A stretch of 64,000 bases of DNA from Pseudomonas putida S13.1.2 (GCF_000498395.2 NZ_CP010979.1:5738501-5802500), one strand, 5' to 3'; positions 1 to 9,362 are shown, counted from the first letter of the stretch. Notes: a model not told the origin generated them from the letters alone. Program-made: numbers and translations.

Positions 1-529
1 CTTCCACGCGCGCAGCGATCAGGTCGACAGCGTCACGTTGCGCCGACAGGCCGGCTTGCTGCAGCCGCTGGTTGATCCACTGTGGCAACTGGTGCACATC
101 CACCGGCCAGATCTGGATGAACTGGCAGTGCGCACCTTCGATCAAGGCCTTGCCCCACTTGGTCTTCTGCGCGCTGCCGTCGAGCTTGGGCAGGCTGACC
201 AGCAGCAAGGTGTCTTCGGCGGGGTTGGCGCAGTATTCCATCAGTGCGGCGGCGCCCTTGTCACCGGGCTTGCCCGAAGGCAGGCGCAGTTCCAGCAGGC
301 GGCGCTGGGCGAAAAGCGACAGGCTGGCGCCAGCCTGGAGCAGGGTACCCCAGTCGAAGTTGGCGTCGGCACTGAAGACCTGGCGTTCGTCAAAACCTTG
401 CTGACGTGCCGCGTTGCGGATGGCGTCAGCGGCTTCCTGGCACAGCAGCGGGTCGTCGCCGCTGACCACGTAGACCGGTGCAAGGGCGCCTTGAAGGTGC
501 TTGTTGAGTTGGGCGGGGGCGAGTTTCAT
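1..529 (-). CDS. holA: DNA polymerase III subunit delta, partial (C-terminus outside window)
   Basis: Delta subunit of the clamp loader, which opens the beta sliding clamp. The visible N-terminal ~176 residues begin MKLAPAQLNKHLQGALAPVY, followed by the VVSGDDPLL motif near residues 20-28, typical of HolA. The ATG lies at 529-527 and the frame stays open to the window edge, so the gene is cut, not broken. It is the third gene of leuS-lptE-holA, 39 bases after lptE, an arrangement conserved in pseudomonads. No separate promoter is visible, so it is probably co-transcribed. The family is usually ~340 residues, so about half is present. Confidence 0.9.
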   Translation of the reverse strand, partial: MKLAPAQLNKHLQGALAPVYVVSGDDPLLCQEAADAIRNAARQQGFDERQVFSADANFDWGTLLQAGASLSLFAQRRLLELRLPSGKPGDKGAAALMEYCANPAEDTLLLVSLPKLDGSAQKTKWGKALIEGAHCQFIQIWPVDVHQLPQWINQRLQQAGLSAQRDAVDLIAARVE

Positions 530-568
530 GGGAAACAGGTGGGGCACCCGAGGGTGCCCCACGCGGGC

Positions 569-1174
569 TTAGTTGCCCGGTACTTCCAGTGGCGACTGTT
601 GAGGCGTTTCGGCCTGCTGACGGCGGGCGGCCTCCAGCGCGTCGGCTTCGGCCTTGGCGCGTTCGTCGGCTTTGCGTTGCAGCTCGTCCAGCTGGGAAGG
701 GCTCAGCATCTGCAGGCGGACGACCATGGCGTTGACCAGGTCGCGGCGCATTTCTGCGCGGGCGCGGGTGGCTTCCTGTTCTGAACCGGTGATGTTCGAG
801 GCGTCACGCACGTAGACCTTGCGCACTTGCAGCTTGTCGCTCAGCAGCTCCAGGTTGTTCAGGCCCTGGATGCTGTAGTTCAGCTCTGTGGTCAGCTCGT
901 ACTCGGCGGTACGGTTGCCGCTGTTGTAGGTTGCCGAGCGCTCGCGCTCCTGCTCGTTGGTCAGCACCAGGCGGTAAGGTGCGCCGGCATGCACGTTGAC
1001 ACCGCTGCGCTTCAGTACCTCGCGCAGCTCGACCACGGTCGGGCCGTAGGCATTGCGTGCGCTGACGTCCATTTCCTTCACACTCAGCTCGGTGGAGCCG
1101 GTGCCGCGCAGCTGGAAACCGCAGGCGCTGAGCATGACCGCCAGGCCGATTACCAGCAAATTGCGTTTGATCAT
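569..1174 (-). CDS. lptE: LPS-assembly lipoprotein LptE
   Basis: Outer-membrane lipoprotein that plugs the LptD barrel and helps insert lipopolysaccharide. The 201-residue product starts with a lipoprotein signal peptide (MIKRNLLVIGLAVMLSAC), with lipobox LSAC and lipidated Cys18. The next residues, GFQLRGTG, are a family hallmark. The C-terminal tail (after ~residue 165) is rich in Ala, Glu and Gln and probably disordered. The frame opens at 1207, but the ATG at 1174 is preferred: it starts the signal peptide and has a GGGAG ribosome site about 7 bases upstream. The gene lies between leuS (62-base gap) and holA and is probably transcribed with them. Confidence 0.93.
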   Translation of the reverse strand: MIKRNLLVIGLAVMLSACGFQLRGTGSTELSVKEMDVSARNAYGPTVVELREVLKRSGVNVHAGAPYRLVLTNEQERERSATYNSGNRTAEYELTTELNYSIQGLNNLELLSDKLQVRKVYVRDASNITGSEQEATRARAEMRRDLVNAMVVRLQMLSPSQLDELQRKADERAKAEADALEAARRQQAETPQQSPLEVPGN

Positions 1175-1235
1175 GTTGTTGCTCCCTTGTGGGCCTGTTC
1201 CGCCCACCCGCAGCCACTGCGGGTGGGCGTTTTCA

Positions 1236-3842
1236 TCAGTTGGCGACGATGTTGACCAGCTTGCCCGGTACCACGATGACCTTGCGGATGGTCAGGCCAT
1301 CGATGAAGCGCAGGACATTCTCGTTGCTGCGGGCGGCGGCTTCGACTTCTTCGCGGCTGGCCGCGGCAGGCATCTCGACCTGGCCGCGCAGTTTACCGTT
1401 GACCTGAACCACCAGGGTAACGGTGTCCTGCACCAGTGCCTGTTCGTCGACGCTCGGCCAGGCGGCATCGATCACCGACCCGGCGTGGCCGAGGTGCTGC
1501 CACAGCGCGTGGGAAATGTGCGGAGTGATCGGTGCCAGCAGCAGGGTGACGGCTTCCAGGCCTTCGTGCAGCAGGGCACGGTCCTGTTCGCTGGCCTGCG
1601 GGGCCTTTTCCAGTACGTTCATCACGGTCATCACCTGGGCGATGGCGGTATTGAACTTGTGGAACTGGCCTACATCGTTGCTGGCCTGCTTGATGGCGGC
1701 GTGGATGGCACGGCGGATGACCTTCTGCGCATCGTCCAGGGCGGCGATATCCAGCTTGCCCGGCAGGCCTTGGCTGACGTGGGCCTGTGCCAGGCGCCAG
1801 ACACGGCGCAGGAAGCGGCTGGCACCTTCGACGCCGGAGTCGGACCATTCCAGGCTCATGTCGGGCGGCGAGGCGAACATCATGAACAGGCGGCAGGTGT
1901 CGGCGCCGTAGGCTTCGATCATCGATTGCGGGTCGACGCCGTTATTTTTCGACTTCGACATCTTCTCGGTGCCGCCGATTTCCACCGGCAGGCCGTCGGT
2001 CTTCAGCCGGGCGCCGATGATCTTGGCCTTGGCATCGCGCTCGATCTCGACATCGGCCGGGTTGAACCAGTCCTTGCCGCCATTGCTGGCCACGCGGTAG
2101 TAGGTTTCGGCGACTACCATGCCCTGGGTCAGCAGGTTCTTGAACGGCTCGTTCGAGGTGACCAGGCCTTCGTCGCGCATCAGCTTGTGGAAGAAGCGCG
2201 CGTACAGCAGGTGCAGGATCGCGTGTTCGATACCACCGATGTACTGGTCTACCGGCAGCCAGTGGTTGGCGGCTTTCGGGTCGACCAGGCCCTTGTCGTA
2301 GTTCGGCGAGGCATAGCGGGCGAAGTACCAGGACGATTCGACGAAAGTGTCCATGGTGTCGGTTTCGCGCTTGGCCGCAGTGCCGCATTTCGGGCAGGTG
2401 CATTCGTAGAATTCTGGCATGCGCGCCAGTGGCGAGCCAGCGCCGTCCGGTACCACGTTCTCCGGCAGGGTGACCGGCAGCTGGTCTTCCGGCACCGGTA
2501 CGTCGCCGCAGGACGGGCAATGGATGATCGGGATCGGGCAGCCCCAGTAGCGCTGACGGCTGATGCCCCAGTCGCGCAGGCGGAACTGGGTACGCGACTT
2601 GCCGAGGTCCTTGCGGATCAGGGCGGCTTCGATGGCGTCGAAAGCACCGGCGAAGTCCAGGCCGTCGAACTCGGCGGAGTTGATCAGCTGGCCGTGCTCG
2701 CCATAGGCGGCCTGCCACTCGCTGCCGACTTCATCGCCAGCGCTGGTGCGTACCACGGCCTTGACCGGCAGCTTGTACTTGTGGGCGAACTCGAAGTCGC
2801 GCTCGTCGTGGGCCGGCACGGCCATTACGGCGCCATCGCCGTAGTGCATCAGCACATAGTTGGCGACCCATACCGGCAGCTTCTCGCCGGTCAGCGGGTG
2901 CTCGACCAGCAGGGAAGTGGCCATGCCCTTCTTCTCCTGGGTCGCCATGTCGGCCTCGGCAACGCTGCCGCTCTTGCACTCGTCGATGAACGCCTGCAGC
3001 GCCGGGTTGCCCTGGGCAGCCTGGGTGGCCAGCGGGTGCTCGGCGGCAACGGCGACGTAGGTCGCGCCCATCAGCGTGTCCGGGCGGGTGGTAAAGACCT
3101 TGAGGGTGCCTTCGTGGCCGATGCTGGCCTGGTCGTACGGGAACTGCACTTCCATGCCGCGCGACTTGCCGATCCAGTTGCGCTGCATGGTCTTGACCTG
3201 TTCAGGCCAGCCCGGCAGCTCGTCGAGGCTTTCCAGCAGCTCGTCGGCGTAGTCGGTGATGCGGAAGTAGTACATCGGGATTTCGCGCTTTTCGATCAGC
3301 GCGCCCGAACGCCAGCCACGGCCGTCGATGACCTGCTCGTTGGCCAGTACGGTCTGGTCCGCCGGGTCCCAGTTCACGGTGCCGTTCTTGCGGTAGATGA
3401 TGCCTTTCTCGAACAGGCGGGTGAACAGCCACTGCTCCCAACGGTAGTAGTCGGGCTTGCAGGTGGTGACTTCACGTGCCCAGTCGATGGCCAGGCCCAG
3501 GCTCTTGAGCTGGGTCTTCATGTAGTCGATGTTTTCGTATGTCCACTTGGCCGGGGCGACGTTGTTTTTCATCGCCGCGTTTTCCGCGGGCATGCCGAAG
3601 GCGTCCCAGCCCATCGGCTGCAGAACGTTTTTGCCCAGCATGCGCTGGTAGCGGGCAATCACGTCACCGATGGTGTAGTTGCGCACGTGGCCCATGTGTA
3701 GCTTGCCGCTCGGGTACGGGAACATCGATAGGCAATAGTAGGTGTCTTTGCCTGGCTGTTCGGTAACAGCGAACGATTGTTGCTCGTCCCAGAAATTCTG
3801 GGCGGCGGCTTCGATATCACGGGGCGTGTATTGTTCGTGCAT
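1236..3842 (-). CDS. leuS: Leucyl-tRNA synthetase
   Basis: Class I aminoacyl-tRNA synthetase that charges tRNA-Leu; cytoplasmic and essential. The 868-residue product has the full length expected of the bacterial enzyme. The HIGH signature is HMGH at residues ~49-52 inside PYPSGKLHMGHVRNY. The KMSKS loop is intact (EKMSKSKNN, about residue 620). The CP1 editing insert lies between them, including the threonine-rich TTRPDTLMGATY. A zinc-binding region with CPSCGD and CPKCG is visible near residues 440-485. The ATG at 3842 is followed by MHEQYTPRDIE, the usual start. It is the first gene of leuS-lptE-holA. Confidence 0.98.
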   Translation of the reverse strand: MHEQYTPRDIEAAAQNFWDEQQSFAVTEQPGKDTYYCLSMFPYPSGKLHMGHVRNYTIGDVIARYQRMLGKNVLQPMGWDAFGMPAENAAMKNNVAPAKWTYENIDYMKTQLKSLGLAIDWAREVTTCKPDYYRWEQWLFTRLFEKGIIYRKNGTVNWDPADQTVLANEQVIDGRGWRSGALIEKREIPMYYFRITDYADELLESLDELPGWPEQVKTMQRNWIGKSRGMEVQFPYDQASIGHEGTLKVFTTRPDTLMGATYVAVAAEHPLATQAAQGNPALQAFIDECKSGSVAEADMATQEKKGMATSLLVEHPLTGEKLPVWVANYVLMHYGDGAVMAVPAHDERDFEFAHKYKLPVKAVVRTSAGDEVGSEWQAAYGEHGQLINSAEFDGLDFAGAFDAIEAALIRKDLGKSRTQFRLRDWGISRQRYWGCPIPIIHCPSCGDVPVPEDQLPVTLPENVVPDGAGSPLARMPEFYECTCPKCGTAAKRETDTMDTFVESSWYFARYASPNYDKGLVDPKAANHWLPVDQYIGGIEHAILHLLYARFFHKLMRDEGLVTSNEPFKNLLTQGMVVAETYYRVASNGGKDWFNPADVEIERDAKAKIIGARLKTDGLPVEIGGTEKMSKSKNNGVDPQSMIEAYGADTCRLFMMFASPPDMSLEWSDSGVEGASRFLRRVWRLAQAHVSQGLPGKLDIAALDDAQKVIRRAIHAAIKQASNDVGQFHKFNTAIAQVMTVMNVLEKAPQASEQDRALLHEGLEAVTLLLAPITPHISHALWQHLGHAGSVIDAAWPSVDEQALVQDTVTLVVQVNGKLRGQVEMPAAASREEVEAAARSNENVLRFIDGLTIRKVIVVPGKLVNIVAN

Positions 3843-4070
3843 GGCTACTTTTGGCTGAGAGAGAAGAGACCTTGTTCCAGGCAGCGGAACCTCGCTGCAA
3901 CCGGTACTCCGGTGTCGTTTAGAGTGAACGCCGTAGCATACAGCAGCGTTGCGTATCGTGGGAAACCTTCGTTGCGAATGCCCGCTGGTCGCGGCAGGCT
4001 GCTGCTTTTCATTGCGCCGCTAAGCTCAGGTGTGGGGGGAGATATTCTTTATCTTCAATGAGGTGAACGG

Positions 4071-4385
4071 ATGGGAGAGACGCAGCTACCCGCAATCAAG
4101 CCGGAGCTTTACGAGCGCCTGATCGACCGGCTTGGCCTGGCGCTGGAAGCGGCCAGGACCTCGGTGCGATTGCGTGACGAGATGCCAGCCGAGCTGGAAT
4201 TGCGCGGCCTGAGCCATGCCGAGTTCGAAGTGATCAAGGCCTACCTGGATGCCCTCCCGGAGCGCCAAAGTGCCTGTGCCGGCAGTTACCCACAAGCGGA
4301 GCCGACATCGGCCAAGATCATCTGGCTCAAGGACAAGAAACGCCCCGCCAATACGGCGAGATCCAGGACGCTGCCACATCGCTAG
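4071..4385 (+). CDS. Small conserved hypothetical protein
   Basis: A 104-residue soluble protein of unknown function. It starts at an ATG with a good ribosome site (GAGGTGA, 4060-4066). The first ~65 residues look helical and acidic (ELYERLIDRLGLALEAA, LSHAEFEVIKAYLDAL). The tail is basic and low in complexity (KKRPANTARSRTLPHR). No signal peptide, membrane segment or recognisable motif was seen. It lies divergent from leuS and upstream of the ydcF-like gene, with a terminator-like hairpin after it at 4450-4488. From memory, P. aeruginosa carries a small hypothetical gene at the same place next to leuS, which supports it being real. Confidence 0.7.
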   Translation: MGETQLPAIKPELYERLIDRLGLALEAARTSVRLRDEMPAELELRGLSHAEFEVIKAYLDALPERQSACAGSYPQAEPTSAKIIWLKDKKRPANTARSRTLPHR

Positions 4386-4449
4386 CCGTTCAGGATGCCA
4401 GCCGCAGGCCATCGCGCGCCGGTTCTTCAATATCACACAGCTCACGATT

Positions 4450-4488
4450 GGCGCCGGTCGCTCCCTTGTTGACCGGCGCCGATCCTTT
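4450..4488 (+). terminator. Rho-independent-type terminator after the small hypothetical gene
   Basis: A perfect 10-bp stem (GGCGCCGGTC at 4450-4459, GACCGGCGCC at 4471-4480) is followed by GATCCTTTT. The T tract is short, so strength is uncertain. It separates the small hypothetical gene from the ydcF-like gene, whose ribosome site begins at about 4506. Confidence 0.6.
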
Positions 4489-4520
4489 TAGGCTGCACGC
4501 CTGCCAAGGAGGTGTGGCCG

Positions 4521-5282
4521 ATGCCGATCCGATTCTTCATCAAACAATGGCTGATGCCGCCGGGCATCCTGTTCCTGCTGCTGCTCGCGGCCTGGTGGTT
4601 GCGTGCGCGGCGGCCACGGTTGGCGGCCCTGTGCTTTGCCGTGGGGCTGGGTGGCCTGTGGCTGATGAGCCTGCCGCTGGTGGTGCAGGAAACCGCCCGT
4701 ATGCTGGAAAGCGAGCCGCCGTTGGCCGTGAGCGACTGGGCCAGCCTGGCGAGCCGGGCGGATGCGATTGTGGTGCTGGGTGCGGGGCGTGAGCGCGGCG
4801 ACCCTGCCTGGGGCGGTAGCGACCAGCCCACGGCCACGGCGCTGGAGCGCCTGCGCTTTGCCGCGCAGCTGGCCAAAGCATCGGGGTTGCCGGTGCTGAC
4901 CAGTGGTGGGCTGCACTATGGCACCCCGCCGAGCGAGGCGCGGTTGATGGCTGATCGCTTGCGTGAAGACTTTGCAGTCGAGGTGAAATGGCGCGAAGAG
5001 GCCAGCCGCACGACCTGGGAAAATGCCCAGCTCACGCGCAAGGTGTTGCAGCCGTTGGGGATTCGCCGCGTGGTGGTGGTAACTCAGGCCTGGCACATGC
5101 AGCGCTCGCGGTGGAGCTTTGAACAGGCGGGGTTCGAGGTGGTGTCGGCGCCGGTGGGGTTCCTGGGGCGCGATCATGCGCGGCCGTTTGCCGGGTTGCT
5201 GCCGGAGAGTCGGGCGATGTGGCAGAGCGGGCAGTTGCTTAATGAAGTGGTGGGGTTGGTGGGGTATCGGGTCTTTTATTGA
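4521..5282 (+). CDS. YdcF family (DUF218) inner-membrane protein
   Basis: A 253-residue member of the SanA/YdcF/ElyC (DUF218) family, associated with envelope and polyprenyl-carrier metabolism, though its activity is unproven. Two hydrophobic segments lie near the N-terminus (GILFLLLLAAWWL and LCFAVGLGGLWLMSL). They are followed by a soluble domain with AIVVLGAGRERGDPAWGG, SGGLHYG and the RTTWENA motif typical of DUF218. The frame can be opened at a GTG at 4512. The ATG at 4521 is preferred because AAGGAGG at ~4506-4512 sits 8 bases before it. The gene ends just before a perfect REP pair shared with convergent lnt. Confidence 0.85.
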   Translation: MPIRFFIKQWLMPPGILFLLLLAAWWLRARRPRLAALCFAVGLGGLWLMSLPLVVQETARMLESEPPLAVSDWASLASRADAIVVLGAGRERGDPAWGGSDQPTATALERLRFAAQLAKASGLPVLTSGGLHYGTPPSEARLMADRLREDFAVEVKWREEASRTTWENAQLTRKVLQPLGIRRVVVVTQAWHMQRSRWSFEQAGFEVVSAPVGFLGRDHARPFAGLLPESRAMWQSGQLLNEVVGLVGYRVFY

Positions 5283-5290
5283 ACCTTGTG

Positions 5291-5406
5291 CTGCCTGTGC
5301 CGGCCTCTTCGCGGGCTTGCCCGCTCCCACAGAATTAGCGCAGCCTTCGAGGCGTGTGCAGTCCCTGTGGGAGCGGGCAAGCCCGCGAAGAGGCCGGCAC
5401 AGGCAG
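5291..5406. repeat. REP palindrome pair (perfect 42-bp arms)
   Basis: Two 42-base arms (5291-5332 and 5365-5406) are exact inverted copies. Each contains the P. putida-type REP core with GCGGGCTTGCCCGC. The pair fills the space between the convergent ydcF-like gene and lnt. As a long hairpin it could end transcription from both sides. Confidence 0.93.
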
Positions 5407-5411
5407 CATCA

Positions 5412-6929
5412 TCAGACGGTTTTTGCAATACGGCCTGCCAGCAACGCCCAGCCCAGCAGCAGTACACAGACGATCGCCAGCGGCCACGAGCGCCATTTCA
5501 GGTATGGCGTCAATTGCTGCATCGGCACCACTTCGCCATACAGCACCGCCTGCTGGAACTGCGGCACTTGCGTGGTAATGCGGCCAAACGGGTCGATCAG
5601 CGCGGTCACGCCGTTGTTGGTGGCGCGGATCATCCAGCGGCCGGCTTCCAGTGCGCGCATCTGGGCCATCTGCAGGTGCTGCAAGGGGCCGATCGATTTG
5701 CCGAACCAGGTGTCGTTGCTGATGGTCAGCAGCAGGTCGCTGCGCGCGGCCAGGCCTGCGGCAAACTCGGGGTAGACCACTTCGTAGCAGATGTAGGGCG
5801 CAATCTGATAGCCCTTGGCCTGCAGCAGCGGCTGGTCTTCAGGCCCGCGGGCGAAGTCGGACATGGGCAGGTTGAAGAACTCGATCATGCCCCGCAGCAT
5901 GTCCTGCAGCGGCACGTACTCGCCAAACGGCACCAGCTTCTGCTTGAGGTAGGTGCCATCGCCTTCACCGGTGACGGTGATGCCGTTGTAGTAGCGGCGC
6001 TGGTGATGCACCACTTCACGTACCGGCACGCCAGTGATCAGCGCCGAATGACGCTCGGCGGCGAAGCGGCCCATCACGTCGATGTAACCCTGGGCCTGGT
6101 CCTTGAGTACCGGCACTGCGGTTTCTGGCCAGACCAGCAGATCCACAGGTTTGGAGCTGAAACTCAGGTCACGGTACAGCGCCAGTTGCGCGTCGATGTG
6201 CGCCGGGTCCCATTTCAGGTCCTGCTCGACGTTGCCCTGAATGGCGGCCACTTTCAGCGGGTCGCCTGCCGGTTTGGTCCAGGCATGGCCCTTGAGCGCC
6301 AGGCCCAGTGCCCACGGGGCCAGCAACAGCAGGCAGGCCACGGCCAGGAACGACGGGCGGGCGCGCAGGCGGTGCAGGTTGCACAACAGGGCCGCCGTCA
6401 GCGCCAGGGCGAAGGAGACCAGCCACACGCCGCCCAGCGGTGCCAGGCCGGCCAGTGGGCCGTCCAGCTGGCTGTAGCCAGCGTAGAGCCAGGGGAAACC
6501 GGTCAGGAACCAGCCGCGGAAGGCCTCTTGCAGCAGCCACAGGGCGGCGAAGCACAACGCGTCGGCCAGTGGCGCTTCGTTGCGCCTCAGCCAGCGTGCC
6601 CATAGCCAGGTGGGCAGGGCAAAGAACCAGGCCAGGGCGGCGAAGAACGCCAGTAGCAGCAGGATCGCCAGCAGCGGCGAGGCGCCGCCGTAGGTGTTCA
6701 TGCTGACGTAGATCCACCAGGTGCCGGCGCCATACAGGCCGAAACCGAACCACCAGCCCCGCCACATGGCCTGGCGCGGGGTTAGCTCACGCAGGCCAAG
6801 GTAGAGCACGGCGATGGACAATATGGCCAGCGGCCAGATGTCGAACGGCGCCAGGGCCAGAAGGGTGGAGGCACCGGCCGCCAGGGCCAGCAGGTTACCG
6901 GGCCAGCCGGGGCGGGTGATCCAACGCAT
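5412..6929 (-). CDS. lnt: Apolipoprotein N-acyltransferase
   Basis: Inner-membrane enzyme that adds the third acyl chain to the N-terminal cysteine of lipoproteins. The 505-residue protein has about six N-terminal membrane segments (residues ~10-210), a periplasmic carbon-nitrogen hydrolase domain (~225-470) and a final membrane segment. The three catalytic regions are visible: glutamate in VWPETAVPV, lysine in QKLVPFGEY, and cysteine in PYICYEVVYPE. The ATG at 6929 has AAGGAC upstream and lies 8 bases after corC, so the two are co-transcribed. This is the last gene of ybeZ-ybeY-corC-lnt. Confidence 0.97.
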   Translation of the reverse strand: MRWITRPGWPGNLLALAAGASTLLALAPFDIWPLAILSIAVLYLGLRELTPRQAMWRGWWFGFGLYGAGTWWIYVSMNTYGGASPLLAILLLLAFFAALAWFFALPTWLWARWLRRNEAPLADALCFAALWLLQEAFRGWFLTGFPWLYAGYSQLDGPLAGLAPLGGVWLVSFALALTAALLCNLHRLRARPSFLAVACLLLLAPWALGLALKGHAWTKPAGDPLKVAAIQGNVEQDLKWDPAHIDAQLALYRDLSFSSKPVDLLVWPETAVPVLKDQAQGYIDVMGRFAAERHSALITGVPVREVVHHQRRYYNGITVTGEGDGTYLKQKLVPFGEYVPLQDMLRGMIEFFNLPMSDFARGPEDQPLLQAKGYQIAPYICYEVVYPEFAAGLAARSDLLLTISNDTWFGKSIGPLQHLQMAQMRALEAGRWMIRATNNGVTALIDPFGRITTQVPQFQQAVLYGEVVPMQQLTPYLKWRSWPLAIVCVLLLGWALLAGRIAKTV

Positions 6930-6937
6930 GTTTGTCC

Positions 6938-7777
6938 TTAACGGGTGATCGGGGTCAGGCGCAGCAAGTGTATCCGCCGGCTGTCGGCGTTGAGAATACG
7001 GAACTTGTAAGACCCGATCTCGGTGGTTTCGTTGCGCTTGGGCAGGTGGCCAAAGGCGCTCATCACCAGGCCGCCGACCGTGTCGAACTCGTCATCGGAA
7101 AACTCGCTGTCGAAGAACTCGTTGAAGTTCTCGATCGGGGTAAGCGCCTTGACCAGGAAGTCGCCGCTGGGCAGCGGCTTGATGTAGCTGTCTTCCTCGA
7201 CGTCGTGCTCGTCCTCGATATCGCCGACAATCTGCTCCAGCACGTCTTCGATGGTGACCAGGCCCGCCACACCGCCATATTCGTCGATGACGATGGCCAT
7301 GTGGTTATGGTTGGCGCGGAACTCGCGCAGCAACACGTTCAGGCGCTTGGACTCGGGCACGAAGGTGGCCGGGCGCAGCAGGTCCTTGATGTTGAAGCTG
7401 TCGCCGTTCTCCTTGAGGATCAGCGGCAGCAGGTCTTTGGCGAGCAGGACCCCGAGCACATCGTCGTGGCTTTCGCCGATCACCGGGTAGCGCGAGTGCG
7501 CGGCGTCTATCACCGCGGGCAGAAACTCGCGCGGCGACTGGCCGGCCTTGATGCTGTTCATCTGCGAGCGCGGCACCATGATGTCGCGCACCTGCAGGTC
7601 GGCGACCTGGATGGCGCCTTCGACGATGGTCAGCGCTTCGCTGTCCAGCAATTTGTTCTGATGGGCTTCGCGCAGCAGCTCAAGGAGCTCCTGGCGGTTT
7701 TTCGGCTCATGGGCAAAAGCCTGGGTCAGTTTGCCCAGCCAGGACTTTTGCCCGTTGCTCGATCGATCTTCGCTCAT
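6938..7777 (-). CDS. corC: CorC/HlyC-type CBS-domain protein
   Basis: A soluble 279-residue protein named for a proposed role in magnesium and cobalt efflux (also called YbeX). Two CBS domains lie at residues ~70-190, starting at the family motif VRDIMVPRSQM. They are followed by a C-terminal CorC_HlyC domain (~205-279) with DTVGGLVMSAFGHLP. The DUF21 membrane domain of larger relatives is absent, as normal for CorC. The ATG at 7777 is chosen because residues encoded upstream are unlike the family. It lies 25 bases after ybeY and 8 before lnt in the same operon. Confidence 0.93.
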   Translation of the reverse strand: MSEDRSSNGQKSWLGKLTQAFAHEPKNRQELLELLREAHQNKLLDSEALTIVEGAIQVADLQVRDIMVPRSQMNSIKAGQSPREFLPAVIDAAHSRYPVIGESHDDVLGVLLAKDLLPLILKENGDSFNIKDLLRPATFVPESKRLNVLLREFRANHNHMAIVIDEYGGVAGLVTIEDVLEQIVGDIEDEHDVEEDSYIKPLPSGDFLVKALTPIENFNEFFDSEFSDDEFDTVGGLVMSAFGHLPKRNETTEIGSYKFRILNADSRRIHLLRLTPITR

Positions 7778-7802
7778 GGCGGTTCTCGTGATCCTTCGTG
7801 TT

Positions 7803-8276
7803 TCAGTGTGTGATTGAGTCGGTTTCATCGTCGGCGTACGGGTCGGGGTGACCCAGTTCTGCCAGCAATTCCCGTTCCAGGCTTTCCATTTCTTCGGCTT
7901 CCTCATCATCGATGTGGTCGTAGCCGAGCAGGTGCAGGCAACCGTGGATGACCAGGTGCGCCCAGTGGGCCTCCAGCAACTTGCCTTGTTCGGCCGCTTC
8001 GCGCTCGACCACCGCGACACAGATCACCAGGTCGCCCAGCAGCGGGATATCGAGCAAGTCATCGGGCACATCGGCCGGGAACGACAGCACATTGGTCGCG
8101 TAGTCTTTATGCCGGTAGGTGCGATTCAGCTCTCGGCCTTCGGTTTCGTCGACCAGGCGAATGGTCATTTCCGAGTCGGCGCTGCGCTGGCGCAGGGCCA
8201 GTTCGCACCAGCGGCGGAAGGCGGCGTCATCCGGGGCGGCAGCGTCCGTGGCCCGTTGGATATCAAGTTCAAGCAT
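7803..8276 (-). CDS. ybeY: Endoribonuclease / rRNA maturation factor YbeY
   Basis: Metal-dependent single-strand endoribonuclease needed for 16S rRNA 3'-end maturation and ribosome quality control. The 157-residue product has the zinc motif H-x3-H-x5-H (HGCLHLLGYDH, residues ~115-125) followed by an acidic tail. An upstream NVLSFP motif (residues ~63-68) is also typical. The start overlaps the end of ybeZ by 8 bases, implying translational coupling. Confidence 0.96.
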   Translation of the reverse strand: MLELDIQRATDAAAPDDAAFRRWCELALRQRSADSEMTIRLVDETEGRELNRTYRHKDYATNVLSFPADVPDDLLDIPLLGDLVICVAVVEREAAEQGKLLEAHWAHLVIHGCLHLLGYDHIDDEEAEEMESLERELLAELGHPDPYADDETDSITH

Positions 8277-9267
8277 CTTTGCCGGGCGCCTCGGGCTTGG
8301 CCTGGCGGGCTTCGAAGCGGTCGTAGGCTTCTACAATGCGCTGCACCAGTGGGTGACGAACCACATCTTTGGGTTGGAAGTGGGTAAAGCTGATGCCCGG
8401 AACGTCCTTCAGCACCTCGATGACGTGTGCCAGGCCCGACTTGGTGCCACGTGGCAGGTCGACCTGGGTGATGTCGCCGGTGATCACCGCGGTGGAGCCG
8501 AAGCCGATGCGGGTGAGGAACATTTTCATCTGTTCCAGCGTGGTGTTCTGGCTTTCGTCGAGGATGATGAAGCTGTTGTTCAGGGTGCGGCCACGCATGT
8601 AGGCCAGCGGGGCGATCTCGATCACCTGGCGCTCGATCAGCTTGGCCACGTGTTCGAAGCCGAGCATTTCGTAAAGGGCGTCGTACAGCGGGCGCAGGTA
8701 CGGGTCGATCTTCTGCGCCAGGTCGCCGGGCAGGAAACCAAGCTTTTCGCCTGCCTCCACCGCCGGGCGCACCAGCAGGATGCGGCGCACCTGTTCGCGC
8801 TCAAGCGCGTCCACGGCGCACGCTACGGCGAGGTAGGTCTTGCCGGTACCGGCCGGGCCAATGCCGAAGTTGATGTCGTTGGCCAGGATTTCCTTCACGT
8901 AGCGCTGCTGGTTGAGCCCGCGCGGGCGAATGTTGCCCTTGCGCGTACGCAGCGACACGCTGACCTCGTTGACCGCCGGGTTGTCGATGTTCTCGACAGC
9001 CGACTCCTGCAGGTACAGGTGCACGGTTTCGGGCGACAGGTCGGTGGCCTTGGTCTCGCGGTAGAGACGGCGCAGCAACTGTTCGGCCGCAGAGGTGGTC
9101 TTGGGTTCGCCTATCAGTTCGAACTGATTGCCGCGGTTGCGGATTTCGATGGCCAGGCGCTGTTCGATCAGGCGCAAGTGCTCGTCGAACTGCCCGCACA
9201 AGTTGGCGAAACGGTGGGCCTCGAAGGGCTCGAGGATGAAACGATGGGGTTCTATGGGTGCGTTCAA
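8269..9267 (-). CDS. ybeZ: PhoH-like ATPase YbeZ
   Basis: A 332-residue PhoH-family P-loop ATPase thought to act with YbeY in rRNA processing. An N-terminal KH-like region (~1-110) precedes the PhoH core. Walker A is GPAGTGKTYLA (~138-148) and Walker B is in IILDESQNT. The start codon appears to be TTG at 9267 (product begins MNAPIEPHRF); no in-frame ATG precedes it at a sensible distance. In P. aeruginosa and, I believe, most pseudomonads, miaB lies directly upstream. Here there is only a short gap with a REP pair. Confidence 0.94.
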   Translation of the reverse strand: MNAPIEPHRFILEPFEAHRFANLCGQFDEHLRLIEQRLAIEIRNRGNQFELIGEPKTTSAAEQLLRRLYRETKATDLSPETVHLYLQESAVENIDNPAVNEVSVSLRTRKGNIRPRGLNQQRYVKEILANDINFGIGPAGTGKTYLAVACAVDALEREQVRRILLVRPAVEAGEKLGFLPGDLAQKIDPYLRPLYDALYEMLGFEHVAKLIERQVIEIAPLAYMRGRTLNNSFIILDESQNTTLEQMKMFLTRIGFGSTAVITGDITQVDLPRGTKSGLAHVIEVLKDVPGISFTHFQPKDVVRHPLVQRIVEAYDRFEARQAKPEAPGKDA

Positions 9268-9362
9268 GGTCGTTTTTAGCCGCTCGACGGCAATGGATGT
9301 GAACTCAAGAATAACCCTTGAATGCCAGTGGCGAAAGCACTGAAACGTTCAACGGTATGTAC

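Noticed and set aside
1053..3701. Very long open frame on the + strand opposite leuS (about 880 codons)
   Set aside because: It is the antisense shadow of leuS in high-GC DNA; the leuS product is complete with all motifs, and the antisense translation has no recognisable domain.
5291..5406. Spaced near-identical palindromes that look at first like CRISPR repeats
   Set aside because: Copies occur as inverted pairs, not direct arrays, with no regular spacers and no cas genes; they are REP elements.
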